A stretch of DNA of 64,000 nt from positions 5,146,001 to 5,210,000 of the forward strand of contig NZ_VFPO01000001.1 of assembly GCF_006716765.1 (NCBI RefSeq), read 5' to 3'. Both the position numbers and the translations under genes were made by a program. Below, piece after piece: positions 8,151 through 16,787 of the stretch. A model generated the notes under the pieces. The model saw nothing but the letters and a program-made list of their open reading frames with translations, made no database searches and was not told the DNA's origin. The stretch's first letter is position 1. Every line of letters begins with the position of its first letter. The stretch is from Actinomadura hallensis (GTDB taxonomy: Bacteria; Actinomycetota; Actinomycetes; Streptosporangiales; Streptosporangiaceae).

Positions 8151-10315
8151 CGGGCCACCGGGTCCCGGGGCAGGCCGAGGAGGCGCTCGCCGATGATGTT
8201 CAGCTGGACGTCCGTCGTGCCGCCCGCGATCGACATGTTGCGGGAGTTCAGGAACATCCAGGTCGGGTCGTTCATGCCGCCCTCGCCGAGGCCGGTGAGG
8301 GCCTCGGGGCCGATCCAGTCGACGGCGGTCTCCCACACCTGCTGGATGTGCTCGACGCCGATCAGCTTGCCGACGCTGGACTCGGCGCCCGGCTGGCCGC
8401 CCGCCAGGGAGCGCAGGGTGGTGCGCAGGCCGAACAGGCTGCTGGACTGCGCGTCGCACAGGATGCCGCCGAGGGTGGTGAGGCGCTCGTCGTCGACGTC
8501 GCCGGAGACGAGCCTGAGCAGGGCCTCCCCGCCGCTGCCGAGGGAGGAGTCGTTGGACAGCGACACCCGCTCGTTCGCGAGGGTCGTGCGGGCGAGCCGC
8601 CAGCCGTCGCCGGGCTCGCCCACCAGCAGGTCGTCCGGGATGAACACGCCGTCCAGGAACACCTCGTTGAACAGGGTGTCGCCGGTCAGCTCGCGGAGGG
8701 GCCGGATGTCCAGGCCCTCCGACTTCATGTCCAGCAGGAAGTAGGACAGGCCCTTGTGCTTCGGGGCGGAGGGGTCGGTGCGGGCGAGCAGGATGCCCCA
8801 GTCGGCCTCGCGGGCCATGGACGTCCACACCTTCTGCCCGGTGACCTTCCAGCCGCCGTCGACCTTCTCGGCGCGGGTGGACAGCGCGGCCAGGTCCGAG
8901 CCCGCGCCGGGCTCGGAGAACAGCTGGCACCAGCGGATGTCGCCGCGCAGCGAGCCCGGCAGGAACCGCTCGTGCTGCTCCGGCGAGCCGTGCGCGATCA
9001 GCGTCGGCACCACCCAGTTGCCGATGATCATGTCGTGGGCGCGCAGCCCGGCGGCGCGCATCTCCTCGGCGATGACCAGCTGGGCGACGGCGTCGGCGCC
9101 CTTGCCCCAGGGGGCAGGCAGGTGCGGGGCGGTGTAGCCGCGGTCGGCGAGGTAGGCGACGCGCTCCCTGCCCTCCAGGGCCTTGGCGGGCTCCAGCTCG
9201 GCGCGGACCTCGGCGCGGACGGCCTCCGCCTCGGGCGGCAGGTCGACCGCCAGCTCGCGGCGGACGCCGTCCAGGGTGAGCCGGGCGACGCGGCGCCGCC
9301 AGCTCGCGGTGGAGCCGAGCAGGACGCGCAGGGTCTGGGAGCGGCGCAGGTACAGGCTCGCGTCGTGCTCCCAGGTGAAGCCGATGCCGCCGAGGGTCTG
9401 GATGCAGTCCTTGGCGGTCTGGAACGCGGCCTGGACGCTGGTCGCCCCGGCGACGGCGGCGGCCAGGGACGCCTGGGCCGCGTCGGGCTCGTCTTGGGCG
9501 CGGGCGGCGTCCCAGGCGCAGGCGCGGGCCTGCTCGGCCTGCGCGAGCATCCGGGCGCAGCGGTGCTTGACGCCCTGGAATTGCCCGATGGGGCGGCCGA
9601 ACTGCTCGCGGACCTTGGCGTAGTCGGCGGCGGTGGCGGTCGCCCAGTCGGCCAGCCCGGACGCCTCGGCGGCGAACAGCACGGCGGCCAGGTCGCGGAC
9701 GGCCTGGGAGTCGATGTCCAGCACCGGCGCTGCGGCGTCCCGGCAGGTGATGCGGGCGAGGCGGCGGGTCAGGTCGTGGCTCGGCAGCTCCTCCACCTGC
9801 ACCGCGTCGCGGGTCAGCGCGACCCAGGACACGCCGCCGGCGTCGGCGGCGGGCAGGACCAGGACGTCCGCGAGCGGCCCGCCCATCACCGGTCCGGAGG
9901 TGCCGGTCACCGTGGCCGTCCCGCCCGAGCGGGTGAGGACGAGGCTCCCCGCGTCCAGGCCGACCGCGCCCACGGCGCCGCCGCCGGCCAGCGCGGGCAG
10001 GTGGCCGGTGGAGCCGGCGCGGTGCAGCACGGCGCTCGCCAGGACGGTCGGCAGGAACGGCCCCGGCGTCATGACGCGGCCCAGTTCCTCCACGACGACG
10101 GCGAGTTCGACCATGCCGTACCCGGCGCCGCCCACGCTCTCCGGAAGGTGCAGCCCGAGCAGGCCCTGCGCGGCCAGGTCGTCCCAGAACGCGGGCGCCT
10201 TCTCCGACCCGGCGTCGACGGCCTCGCGGACCACGGCCTGCGTCACCCGCCGGGATGTGAACGCGCGCACGGCGTCGCGCAGGTCGCGGTGCTCCTCGGT
10301 CAGCCCGATGGTCAT
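8147..10315 (-). CDS. fadE34: Fused two-domain acyl-CoA dehydrogenase, FadE34-like
   Basis: The 722 residues contain two acyl-CoA dehydrogenase modules in tandem. The first is about 1-345 (MTIGLTEEHRDLRDAVRAF to LRVLLGSTASWRRRVA); the second about 360-722 contains the flavin-binding middle region (WCQLFSEPGAGSDLAALSTR, GWKVTGQKVWTS). This length and fusion are typical of mycobacterial FadE34, which dehydrogenates the C24 steroid side-chain CoA; that enzyme is 711 residues. It lies 10 bp after the thiolase gene and overlaps the thioesterase gene by 4 bp, giving a thiolase-dehydrogenase-thioesterase operon. Confidence 0.85.
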   Translation of the reverse strand: MTIGLTEEHRDLRDAVRAFTSRRVTQAVVREAVDAGSEKAPAFWDDLAAQGLLGLHLPESVGGAGYGMVELAVVVEELGRVMTPGPFLPTVLASAVLHRAGSTGHLPALAGGGAVGAVGLDAGSLVLTRSGGTATVTGTSGPVMGGPLADVLVLPAADAGGVSWVALTRDAVQVEELPSHDLTRRLARITCRDAAAPVLDIDSQAVRDLAAVLFAAEASGLADWATATAADYAKVREQFGRPIGQFQGVKHRCARMLAQAEQARACAWDAARAQDEPDAAQASLAAAVAGATSVQAAFQTAKDCIQTLGGIGFTWEHDASLYLRRSQTLRVLLGSTASWRRRVARLTLDGVRRELAVDLPPEAEAVRAEVRAELEPAKALEGRERVAYLADRGYTAPHLPAPWGKGADAVAQLVIAEEMRAAGLRAHDMIIGNWVVPTLIAHGSPEQHERFLPGSLRGDIRWCQLFSEPGAGSDLAALSTRAEKVDGGWKVTGQKVWTSMAREADWGILLARTDPSAPKHKGLSYFLLDMKSEGLDIRPLRELTGDTLFNEVFLDGVFIPDDLLVGEPGDGWRLARTTLANERVSLSNDSSLGSGGEALLRLVSGDVDDERLTTLGGILCDAQSSSLFGLRTTLRSLAGGQPGAESSVGKLIGVEHIQQVWETAVDWIGPEALTGLGEGGMNDPTWMFLNSRNMSIAGGTTDVQLNIIGERLLGLPRDPVAR

Positions 10316-10325
10316 GTGCGTGTCC

Positions 10326-11486
10326 TCAGATCCGTTCGATGATGGTTGCGGTGGAGTGCGCGCCGCCCGCGCACATCGTGACGAGCGCGGTCGTCCCGTC
10401 CGAGCGCTCCAGCTCGTGCACGGCCTGCGTGATCAGGCGGGCGCCGGTCGAGCCGACGGCGTGGCCGAGGGCGATGGCGCCGCCGTTGACGTTGACCCGG
10501 TCCATGTCCGGTTCGAGCACCGACGCCCAGGACAGGACGACCGACGCGAACGCCTCGTTGATCTCGACCAGGTCGATGTCGGACAGCTTCATCCCGGCCC
10601 TGTCCAGGACGTGCCGCGTCGCGTCGATCGGCCCGTCCAGGTGGTAGTAGGGGTCGGCGCCGACCATCCCGGACGCGACGATCCGCGCCCGCGGGCGCAG
10701 CCCCAGCTCGGCGGCCCGCTTCCGCGACATCAGCAGCACGGCCGCGGCCCCGTCGCTGATCTGCGAGGAGTTGCCGGCGGTGTGGATGCCGCCGGGGACG
10801 ATGGGCTTGAGGCCGGCGAGCGCCTCGGGGGTCGTGTCGCGCAGGCCCTGGTCGCGGGTGACCGTGGTGGTCTCCCCCGTCGGGCCCTCCTCGGCCATGA
10901 CGGGCGCCTCGACCGGGAGGATCTGCCCGGCGAACCGGTCCTGCTCCCAGGCGGCCTTGGCCTTGGCCTGCGAGGCGACGCCGAGCGCGTCGGCGGCCTC
11001 GCGGGTGATGCCGCGCTTCCTGGCGATGCGCTCGGCGGCGGTGAACTGGTCGGGCATGTCCAGGTCCCAGCCGTCCGGGGCGGGGCTGCCGGTCCCGGGG
11101 GCGAGCGCCTGCCCGAGGAAGACCCGGCTCATCGCCTCGACGCCGCAGCCGATGCCGGTGTCGATCGCGCCGGACGCGATCAGCCCCGCGACCATGTGCA
11201 CGGCCTGCTGCGACGAGCCGCACGCGCAGTCGATCGTGGTGCAGGCGGTCCGGTAGGGCAGACCCGCGTACAGCCAGGCGTTGCGGGTGACGTTGTTGGA
11301 CTGCTCCCCGACCTGGGTGACGCACCCTCCGACGACCTGCCCGACCGTCTCCGGCGCGACGCCGGAACGTTCCAAAAGACCGCGCTGGGTCAGCCCGAGC
11401 AGCTGCGCGGGATGCAGCCCCGACAGCGCCCCGTACCGTTTTCCGACGGGCGTGCGGACCGCGTCCACGATGACGGCCTCGGTCAC
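10326..11486 (-). CDS. fadA5: Steroid side-chain thiolase, FadA5-like
   Basis: The 386-residue degradative thiolase resembles M. tuberculosis FadA5 along its whole length (GGCVTQxGEQSNN, SWDIDLPNQF-like region, VEINEAFASVVLSWA, MCAGGAHSTATIIERI). The acyl-accepting Cys is Cys89 in IDCACGSSQQ; the second catalytic Cys is in MCAGGA and the His in NGGAIALGH. The usual GHPxG motif reads GHAVG here. FadA5 releases acetyl- or propionyl-CoA from 3-ketoacyl-CoA side chains of sterols. Start is GTG behind GAGGAG. Confidence 0.9.
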   Translation of the reverse strand: MTEAVIVDAVRTPVGKRYGALSGLHPAQLLGLTQRGLLERSGVAPETVGQVVGGCVTQVGEQSNNVTRNAWLYAGLPYRTACTTIDCACGSSQQAVHMVAGLIASGAIDTGIGCGVEAMSRVFLGQALAPGTGSPAPDGWDLDMPDQFTAAERIARKRGITREAADALGVASQAKAKAAWEQDRFAGQILPVEAPVMAEEGPTGETTTVTRDQGLRDTTPEALAGLKPIVPGGIHTAGNSSQISDGAAAVLLMSRKRAAELGLRPRARIVASGMVGADPYYHLDGPIDATRHVLDRAGMKLSDIDLVEINEAFASVVLSWASVLEPDMDRVNVNGGAIALGHAVGSTGARLITQAVHELERSDGTTALVTMCAGGAHSTATIIERI

Positions 11487-11542
11487 GTTTCTCTCCTCAC
11501 TCTCCAGAAGTCCGAGCGGCGCTCACCGCGCCGGGTGCGCCG

Positions 11543-11575
11543 GTCCCGTGCCCGCCGCGGCGGCGGGCACGGGAC
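11543..11575. terminator. Hairpin between the fadD19-like and fadA5-like genes
   Basis: Perfect 14-bp arms (GTCCCGTGCCCGCC at 11543-11556 and its complement at 11562-11575) flank a five-base loop. It lies after the fadD19 stop and before the thiolase start on the minus strand. It probably separates the two units, or attenuates read-through; the thiolase operon would then need its own promoter in 11487-11542. Confidence 0.65.
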
Positions 11576-11596
11576 GGCCGGCGGGCGTTCCGCTCC

Positions 11597-13216
11597 TCAC
11601 CGGGCGTCCCCGGCGAGGACGCGCTTGGCCCAGCGGTAGTCGGCCTTGCCGCTCGGGGAGCGGACGACCCGCTCGGTGAACCTGACCAGCGCCGGGATCT
11701 TGTAGCCGGCGAGCTGCCCGCGGCAGTGGGCGCGCAGCTCCTCCGCGGTGGCCGGGGCGCCGGGCCGCAGCTCCACCACGGCGGCGACCCGCTCGCCGAA
11801 CCGGTCGTCGGGCACCCCGGCGACCAGCGCGTCCATCACGGCCGGGTGCGACTTGAGCGCCTGCTCGACCTCCTCGGGGAACACCTTCTCCCCGCCGGTG
11901 TTGATGCAGCCCGAGCCGCGCCCGAGGACGACCACCGTGCCGTCGGCCTCGACGCGGGCCATGTCGCCGAGCACGGACCAGCGCTTGCCGTCGATGACGG
12001 GGAACGTGCGGGCGCTCTTCTCGGGGTCGTTGTGGTAGCCGAGCGGGACGTGGCCGGAACGGGCGACGTACCCGATCCGGCCGGAGCCCGGAGGGATCGG
12101 CTTCATGTCCTCGTCCACGACGGTGACGCGGGGGTCGGCGGCCAGCCGCATCAGGCCGTCGTCGCCGACGCTGATGGTGCCGTCGACGCCCGACTCCGAG
12201 GCGCCGAAGCCGTTGTTGACGTGGATGCCGGGGATCAGCTCGGCGAACTCCTCCTGGACGCTGCGCGACAGGATGGCTCCGCCCGACCCCAGGACCTTGA
12301 CCGACGAGAGGTCGTGGTCGGAGCCGTGCGCGCGGATCGCGTCGGCGAGCGGACGCGCGATCGCGTCCCCGACGACCGCGACGATCATCGGCTTCTCCCG
12401 GTCGATCGTGCGCAGCGCCTCGATCGGGTCGAAGCGCCGCATCAGGATCGTCCTGCTTCCGGTGAACAGCGCCATGAACAGGTTGTAGGAGGCCGCGCCG
12501 TGCATCAGCGGCATCGTCAGCAGGTAGCTGAGCTCGAACCCCTCCTTGGCGGCCTCGGCCAGTTCCCCGGGCGTGAGCCGCGGCTCGCCGTAGGGGTTTC
12601 CGCCCTTCACGGCGGCCATGTAGAAGTCCTCCTGCCGCCACACGACGCCCTTGGGGTCGCCGGTGGTGCCGCCCGTGTAGAGGACGTACCGGTCGTCCGC
12701 GCTGCGCCCCTCCCGCAGCGACGGGTCGGGCTCACCCGGCTCGGAGACGTAGTCGCTGACGCTGACGTGCGACGGCCACTCCGGCTTGTCAGGCCGGCCC
12801 GGCCCGTCCGCCGCCTCTCCCGCCCGGACGACGGTGACGACCCGCAGTCCCGGGCAGTCTCCGGCGACCCGCGCGGCGGCGGGGGCGAACTCCTCGTCCA
12901 CGACCAGGCCCGCCAGCCCGGCGTCGGTGTAGAGGTGGTGGAGCTCGCGGTCGGTGTACCGGTAGTTGATGTTGACGGGCACGGCCCGGATCTTGAGGCA
13001 GCCGAGCAGCGTCTCGACGTACTCGGTGCCGTTGAGCATGTGGACGCCCACGTGCTCGCCCGGCGCGATGCCCGCCGCGCGCAGCCGGCGTCCGGCCTCG
13101 TCGGCCCGGGCGTCCAGTTCCGCGAAGGTCAGCCTGCGTTCGCCGCAGACGAGGGCCACACGTCCGGGGACGGCCGCCGCCACGGCCTCGTAGAGGGTCG
13201 CCAGATTCAGCGTCAT
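11597..13216 (-). CDS. fadD19: Steroid side-chain acyl-CoA synthetase, FadD19-like
   Basis: The 539-residue acyl-CoA ligase shares diagnostic stretches with mycobacterial FadD19, including the phosphate loop YTGGTTGDPKGVVWR, NxNYRYTDRELxxL, INTGGEKVFPEEVE and the C-terminal SPSGKADYRWAK containing the catalytic Lys. FadD19 makes the CoA ester of C24-branched sterol side chains. I chose the ATG at 13216 because the homologous N-terminus (TLNLATLYEAVAAAVPGRVALV) begins there; the frame stays open further upstream without homology. It is divergent from the hsd4A-like gene over a 171-bp spacer full of palindromes. Confidence 0.87.
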   Translation of the reverse strand: MTLNLATLYEAVAAAVPGRVALVCGERRLTFAELDARADEAGRRLRAAGIAPGEHVGVHMLNGTEYVETLLGCLKIRAVPVNINYRYTDRELHHLYTDAGLAGLVVDEEFAPAAARVAGDCPGLRVVTVVRAGEAADGPGRPDKPEWPSHVSVSDYVSEPGEPDPSLREGRSADDRYVLYTGGTTGDPKGVVWRQEDFYMAAVKGGNPYGEPRLTPGELAEAAKEGFELSYLLTMPLMHGAASYNLFMALFTGSRTILMRRFDPIEALRTIDREKPMIVAVVGDAIARPLADAIRAHGSDHDLSSVKVLGSGGAILSRSVQEEFAELIPGIHVNNGFGASESGVDGTISVGDDGLMRLAADPRVTVVDEDMKPIPPGSGRIGYVARSGHVPLGYHNDPEKSARTFPVIDGKRWSVLGDMARVEADGTVVVLGRGSGCINTGGEKVFPEEVEQALKSHPAVMDALVAGVPDDRFGERVAAVVELRPGAPATAEELRAHCRGQLAGYKIPALVRFTERVVRSPSGKADYRWAKRVLAGDAR

Positions 13217-13226
13217 GCCGCGAAGG

Positions 13227-13348
13227 CTAGAATTCGTTCTCGCATCGCGGCAATGTCCGTCCCGCTCAGCGGTCAGCGTCTTGGCTGTTGCAGCCCACGA
13301 TATCCGCTGAGCGGGACCGCACCCCACCAGAACTAGAATTCGTACTAG
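13227..13348. promoter_or_regulatory. KstR-like operator pair in a divergent promoter
   Basis: CTAGAATTCGTTCT begins at 13227 and CTAGAATTCGTACTAG spans 13333-13348; they share CTAGAATTCGT. Each resembles the KstR consensus TnnAACnnGTTnnA with one to three deviations (AAT instead of AAC). One sits about 11 bp upstream of the fadD19-like start and the other about 40 bp upstream of the hsd4A-like start. The KstR-like repressor at 15983-16597 is the natural candidate to bind them; this is inference. Confidence 0.5.
13260..13316. promoter_or_regulatory. Two copies of the cluster 15-bp palindrome
   Basis: TCCCGCTCAGCGGTC (13260-13274) and ATCCGCTGAGCGGGA (13302-13316) lie between the two KstR-like sites in the fadD19/hsd4A divergent promoter. 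Their centres are 42 bp apart, about four helical turns, which would place two bound dimers on the same DNA face. Confidence 0.62.
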
Positions 13349-13387
13349 CTTCCGGATGCGATCCGCACATCCGATCCGGAGGCTTCG

Positions 13388-14308
13388 ATGAACGCTGACC
13401 TCTCCCTGGCGGGACGCACCGCCATCGTCACCGGCGCCGGCGCCGGGCTGGGCCGCGCGGAGGCCCTGGCCCTGGCCGGGCGCGGCGCCAACGTCGTCGT
13501 CAACGACGTCGGCCCGGCGGCCGACGACGTCGTCGCAGAGATCAAGCAGGCGGGCGGCGAGGCCATCGCGGTGCGGGGGGACGTCGGCGACTGGTCGATG
13601 GGCGACACGCTGGTGTCGGCCGCCGTCGACACCTTCGGGTCCCTGGACGTCCTGGTGAACAACGCGGGCGTGCTGCGGGACAAGATGCTGTTCAACCTGT
13701 CCGAGTCGGACTGGGACGACGTCATCCGCGTCCACCTCAAGGGGCACGCGGCCGTGTCGCGGGCGGCGGCCGTCCACTGGCGGGCCGCGAGCAAGGCCGC
13801 CGGCGGGCCCGTCTACGGGCGGGTCGTGAACACCTCGTCGGAGGCGTTCCTGTTCGGGTCGGCGGGCCAGCCGAACTACTCGGCGGCCAAGGCCGGCATC
13901 GTGGCGCTCACGCTGTCGACGGCGGCGGGCCTCGGCCGGTACGGGGTGCGCGCCAACGCGATCTGCCCCCGCGCCCGGACGGCGATGACCGAGGCGACGT
14001 TCGCCGAGGGCACCGCGCCCGGTGGGCTGGACGCCATGGCGCCCGAGCGGGTCGGGACGTTCGTCGGCTACCTCGCCTCCCCCGCCGCGGAGAAGATCAG
14101 CGGGCAGGTCTTCATCGTGTACGGCGACATGGTCGCGCTGATGGCCGCGCCGACCGTCGAGCGGAAGTTCACCGCCGGGAGCGGCGTGTTCTCGGTGGAG
14201 GAGCTCGGCGCGCAGCTCACCCCCTACTTCGAGGACCGCGACCCGACCAGCACCTACGCCGCCTACGGCGTCGCCGCGCTCGACACCACCGGGACCAGCA
14301 AGTACTGA
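13388..14308 (+). CDS. hsd4A: Hsd4A-like 3-hydroxyacyl-CoA / 17-beta-hydroxysteroid dehydrogenase
   Basis: The 306-residue SDR is of the multifunctional-enzyme type: VTGAGAGLGRAEAL at about 16-29, VVVNDVG, NNAGVLRDKMLFN, the catalytic YSAAK, and the tell-tale ANAICPRARTAMT. After the SDR core a 50-residue tail resembles that of M. tuberculosis Hsd4A. The family oxidises 3-hydroxyacyl-CoA side chains and 17-hydroxysteroids. The ATG follows GGAGGCTTCG. It shares its promoter region with the fadD19-like gene on the other strand. Confidence 0.87.
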   Translation: MNADLSLAGRTAIVTGAGAGLGRAEALALAGRGANVVVNDVGPAADDVVAEIKQAGGEAIAVRGDVGDWSMGDTLVSAAVDTFGSLDVLVNNAGVLRDKMLFNLSESDWDDVIRVHLKGHAAVSRAAAVHWRAASKAAGGPVYGRVVNTSSEAFLFGSAGQPNYSAAKAGIVALTLSTAAGLGRYGVRANAICPRARTAMTEATFAEGTAPGGLDAMAPERVGTFVGYLASPAAEKISGQVFIVYGDMVALMAAPTVERKFTAGSGVFSVEELGAQLTPYFEDRDPTSTYAAYGVAALDTTGTSKY

Positions 14309-14343
14309 CCCTCCGGACACCGGACACCCGGGCGCGGACGCCG

Positions 14344-14359
14344 GACGCCGCGCGGCGTC
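14344..14359. terminator. Perfect 16-bp palindrome between convergent genes
   Basis: GACGCCGC followed directly by GCGGCGTC lies between the ends of the hsd4A-like gene and the 3-alpha-HSD-like gene. It may fold into a compact hairpin and act as a bidirectional terminator. There is no T-run, so confidence is modest. Confidence 0.4.
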
Positions 14360-14363
14360 GGGC

Positions 14364-15140
14364 TCAGAACAGCCCGGCGCCGCGCAGCGTCGCCTCGGCG
14401 CCGCCGTCCACGTAGACGACCTGGCCCGTCATGTGGGTGTTGGCCGGGGAGATCAGCCAGCGCAGCGCCTCGGCGATCACCTCGGGCCCGGCGTGGCCGT
14501 TCAGCGGCATCGGGACGGCCTCGTTCATGACCTGGACCATGGCCTCGTCCGCGAACAGCGGCGCGGTCATCGGCGTCCGGACGACGCCCGGCGCGATCGC
14601 GTTCAGCGGGATGCCCGCGCCCGCCCACCCGGGGGTGACGCAGACCCGGCGCATCCACTGCGCGAGCGCCGCCTTCGACGACGGGTACAGCAGCCCGCCC
14701 GCGCCGCCGCGCTCGGCCTTCTCCGCCGCCGCGAGGGCCGCCGGCTCGTCCCCGGCGAGGCAGGCGCGGACGACGTCGTCGTCCACCGGGTGCGTGCCGG
14801 AGATGGAGCCGACCACGGCGGCGCGCGGCGCCCCGGCCGCCGCGAGGGCGGGGCGCAGGCCGTCCAGCAGTTCCACCGCGCCGAAGAAGTTCACCTTGAC
14901 CGGCATGACGGTGAAGTCGGAGACGCCCGCGCAGGCGACGACGGCGTCCAGCCTCCCGCCGCACCTCTCCAGCGTCTGCGCGACCGCGCTCGCCCGGCCC
15001 TCCGGAACGCTCAGGTCGGCGCGCACGTCGGCGTCGCGCAGGTCGATCCCGATGACGGTGTCGCCCGCGTCGCGCAGCATTCCGGCGAGGGCCTCGCCGA
15101 TGCCGGACGCCGAGCCGCTGACGGCGATGGTGCGTGCCAT
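14364..15140 (-). CDS. 3-alpha-hydroxysteroid dehydrogenase-like SDR
   Basis: The 258 residues resemble the Comamonas testosteroni 3-alpha-HSD/carbonyl reductase pattern: ISGxxxGIG-type cofactor loop (VSGSASGIGEALAGML), GIDLRDADVRADLS, VKVNFFGAVELLDGL, catalytic YPSSKAAL, and the long insertion between the Ser and Tyr motifs that this subfamily has. It probably interconverts 3-keto and 3-alpha-hydroxy steroids. The start at 15140 follows the strong Shine-Dalgarno AGGAGG. It is 44 bp downstream of another SDR gene on the same strand. Confidence 0.8.
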   Translation of the reverse strand: MARTIAVSGSASGIGEALAGMLRDAGDTVIGIDLRDADVRADLSVPEGRASAVAQTLERCGGRLDAVVACAGVSDFTVMPVKVNFFGAVELLDGLRPALAAAGAPRAAVVGSISGTHPVDDDVVRACLAGDEPAALAAAEKAERGGAGGLLYPSSKAALAQWMRRVCVTPGWAGAGIPLNAIAPGVVRTPMTAPLFADEAMVQVMNEAVPMPLNGHAGPEVIAEALRWLISPANTHMTGQVVYVDGGAEATLRGAGLF

Positions 15141-15184
15141 GGGGGTCCCTCCTGGGTGCGGGGGGTCGGGTGTGTCTGCGGGGT

Positions 15185-15934
15185 TCAGGTGTGGGCTCCG
15201 CCGTCGACCCGGAGGTCGGCGCCGGTGAGGTAGGCCGCGTCGGACGAGCCCGCGAACGCGATCACCGCGGCGATCTGCTCCGGTGCCGCGGCGCCGTACC
15301 ACGACCTGATCTTGGAGAAGTACGACAGGTCGAGCCCCTCGGGGAACATGCCGGGCGTCCGGGTCAGCGGCGTGTCGACGGCGCCCGGCGAGACCGGCAC
15401 GACGCGGATGCGGCGCGCGGCCAGCTCGGCGGCGAGGCTGAGGGAGAACGCCAGCACCGCCCCCTTGGACGCCGCGTACGCCGTCATGTACGGGTTGCCC
15501 TGCGTCGCCGACAGCGAGGCCGTGTTGACGATGACGCCGGTGCCGTCCGGGAGGTGCCGGAGCGCCTCGCGGCAGAACAGCGCGGTGCCGACGAGGTTGA
15601 CGGAGAACAGCCGGTTCAGGTCGTCCACCGTGAGCGTCTCGATCGGGGTCGTCTTGTGGACGCCGGCGACGTTCACCAGGACGTCGATGCCGCCGAGCGT
15701 CCCGGCCGCGTCGGCGACGGCGGCGACGACGGCGGGCTCGTCGGTCACGTCCACGGCGGCGGTGGTGAGACCGCCGGGGCCCTCGGCCGCGGCGGCCGTC
15801 CCGGCGAGTCCCGCCTCGTCGACGTCCACGGCGTAGATCGCGGCGCCCTCGGCGGCCAGGCGGATCGCGGTGGCCCGTCCGATGCCGGACGCCGCCCCCG
15901 TGAGCAGCACCTTCACGCCCTCGTAGCGGTTCAT
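15185..15934 (-). CDS. SDR family oxidoreductase (FabG/HSD-like)
   Basis: The classical SDR is about 249 residues long. The cofactor motif LTGAASGIGRA is near residue 11, AVDVDEAG gives NAD preference, NVAGVHK replaces NNAG, the active-site motif is YAASK, and the end is YLTGADLRVDGGAHT. ATG at 15934 fits the family start (MNRYEGVKVLLTG); an in-frame GTG at 15943 is possible. Neither has a good ribosome-binding site, so leaderless translation is an option. A copy of the cluster palindrome lies 43 bp upstream. Confidence 0.83.
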   Translation of the reverse strand: MNRYEGVKVLLTGAASGIGRATAIRLAAEGAAIYAVDVDEAGLAGTAAAAEGPGGLTTAAVDVTDEPAVVAAVADAAGTLGGIDVLVNVAGVHKTTPIETLTVDDLNRLFSVNLVGTALFCREALRHLPDGTGVIVNTASLSATQGNPYMTAYAASKGAVLAFSLSLAAELAARRIRVVPVSPGAVDTPLTRTPGMFPEGLDLSYFSKIRSWYGAAAPEQIAAVIAFAGSSDAAYLTGADLRVDGGAHT

Positions 15935-15947
15935 GGGCGGCACGCTA

Positions 15948-15974
15948 ACCGCGGCGGCGCACCGCCGCCGCGGT
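15948..15974. terminator. 12-bp perfect hairpin after the KstR-like gene
   Basis: The arm at 15948-15959 pairs perfectly with 15963-15974 over the loop CAC. It is downstream of the TetR gene and immediately upstream of the SDR start, so it may terminate the regulator transcript or form the SDR 5' leader structure. Confidence 0.45.
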
Positions 15975-15976
15975 GA

Positions 15977-15991
15977 TCCCGATCAACGGGA
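15977..15991. promoter_or_regulatory. Cluster 15-bp palindrome
   Basis: TCCCGATCAACGGGA, one of the best matches to the cluster consensus, is placed upstream of the leftward SDR gene and overlaps the last codons of the TetR gene. It is the only copy that touches coding sequence. Confidence 0.6.
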
Positions 15992-16597
15992 GGCGTTCGA
16001 GCGGGGCGCCAGCAGCAGCCGGCAGGCGAGCCGGATGTCGCTCTCCACGTCCGCCATGGACGCGCGCCCGTTGAGGCTCGACTGGAGCACCCCGTACCAG
16101 CACTGCATCAGCAGCCAGACGAGCCTGATGTCCTCCGCGGTCGGCTCCTCGATGCCGACGGTCCGCAGCAGGATGTCACGGAAGGTGTTGTCGATGTGCA
16201 CGGTGTCGGCGACGGTCGCGACGTGCGCGGTGTTGGCCGCGTGCAGCATCGACGTCGACAGGATCGGCTGCGCCATCAGGCTCCGGCTGGCCCGCACCAG
16301 CAGGTCGGCGACCGCGTCGACCGGGTCGGTGCCCGGCGGCGGCTCGGTGACCTGGCTGGCGAGCCGGTCGACCTGCGCGGCCATCACCCCGGTGAACAGA
16401 TGCACCTTCGACGGGAAGTACCGGTACAGGGTGCCGATCGCGACCCCGGCCGCCTTCGCCACCTCGTGCATCTGCACGCGTTCCAGCGGCTTCTCAGCCC
16501 CTATCCGGGACGCGGCGCGCAGAATGCGCCGCCGCCTGTCGTGCTGTTCCGGTGAGGTCGGCTCGGCGGAGAGCCGGCCCGCTGCGATCCTCGCCAC
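15983..16597 (-). CDS. kstR: TetR-family regulator, KstR-like
   Basis: The 204-residue repressor has an N-terminal helix-turn-helix VQMHEVAKAAGVAIGTLYRYF at about residues 41-61 followed by PSKVHLF, closely matching the DNA-binding domain of mycobacterial KstR (VQM..VA.....VGTLYRYFPSKVHL). The ligand domain is diverged. KstR represses sterol genes and is released by 3-oxo-cholestenoyl-CoA. The gene is central in the cluster and divergent from kstD with a cluster palindrome between them. An inverted repeat GTCAG-N7-CTGAC at 16641-16657 upstream may be its own operator. Confidence 0.78.
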   Translation of the reverse strand: MARIAAGRLSAEPTSPEQHDRRRRILRAASRIGAEKPLERVQMHEVAKAAGVAIGTLYRYFPSKVHLFTGVMAAQVDRLASQVTEPPPGTDPVDAVADLLVRASRSLMAQPILSTSMLHAANTAHVATVADTVHIDNTFRDILLRTVGIEEPTAEDIRLVWLLMQCWYGVLQSSLNGRASMADVESDIRLACRLLLAPRSNASR

Positions 16598-16699
16598 GGT
16601 CGTATCTCCCCCGGGCCGTTTCCTTGCTCGTCAGATGCAGGTCAGCGCTGTCCTGACACGGAACAATATCCGCTCGCCCCGGTAATCCCGCGAACCCGA

Positions 16700-16714
16700 T
16701 ACCGATCAGTGGGA
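16700..16714. promoter_or_regulatory. Cluster 15-bp palindrome
   Basis: TACCGATCAGTGGGA lies between the KstR-like gene and kstD, 74 bp upstream of the kstD start. It matches 12 of 15 positions of the consensus. Confidence 0.5.
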
Positions 16715-16787
16715 CCGGGCGTCTCCGGGCCCGCGGGCCGCGTCTAGCGTGTGCGCGCGTCGGATCCCGAGGGCTGGAGGTCGTCAC

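Noticed and set aside
11597..14320. A 907-residue reading of the fadD19-like gene
   Set aside because: The extra N-terminal 368 residues are antisense to the hsd4A-like gene and cross the divergent promoter; homology starts at 13216.
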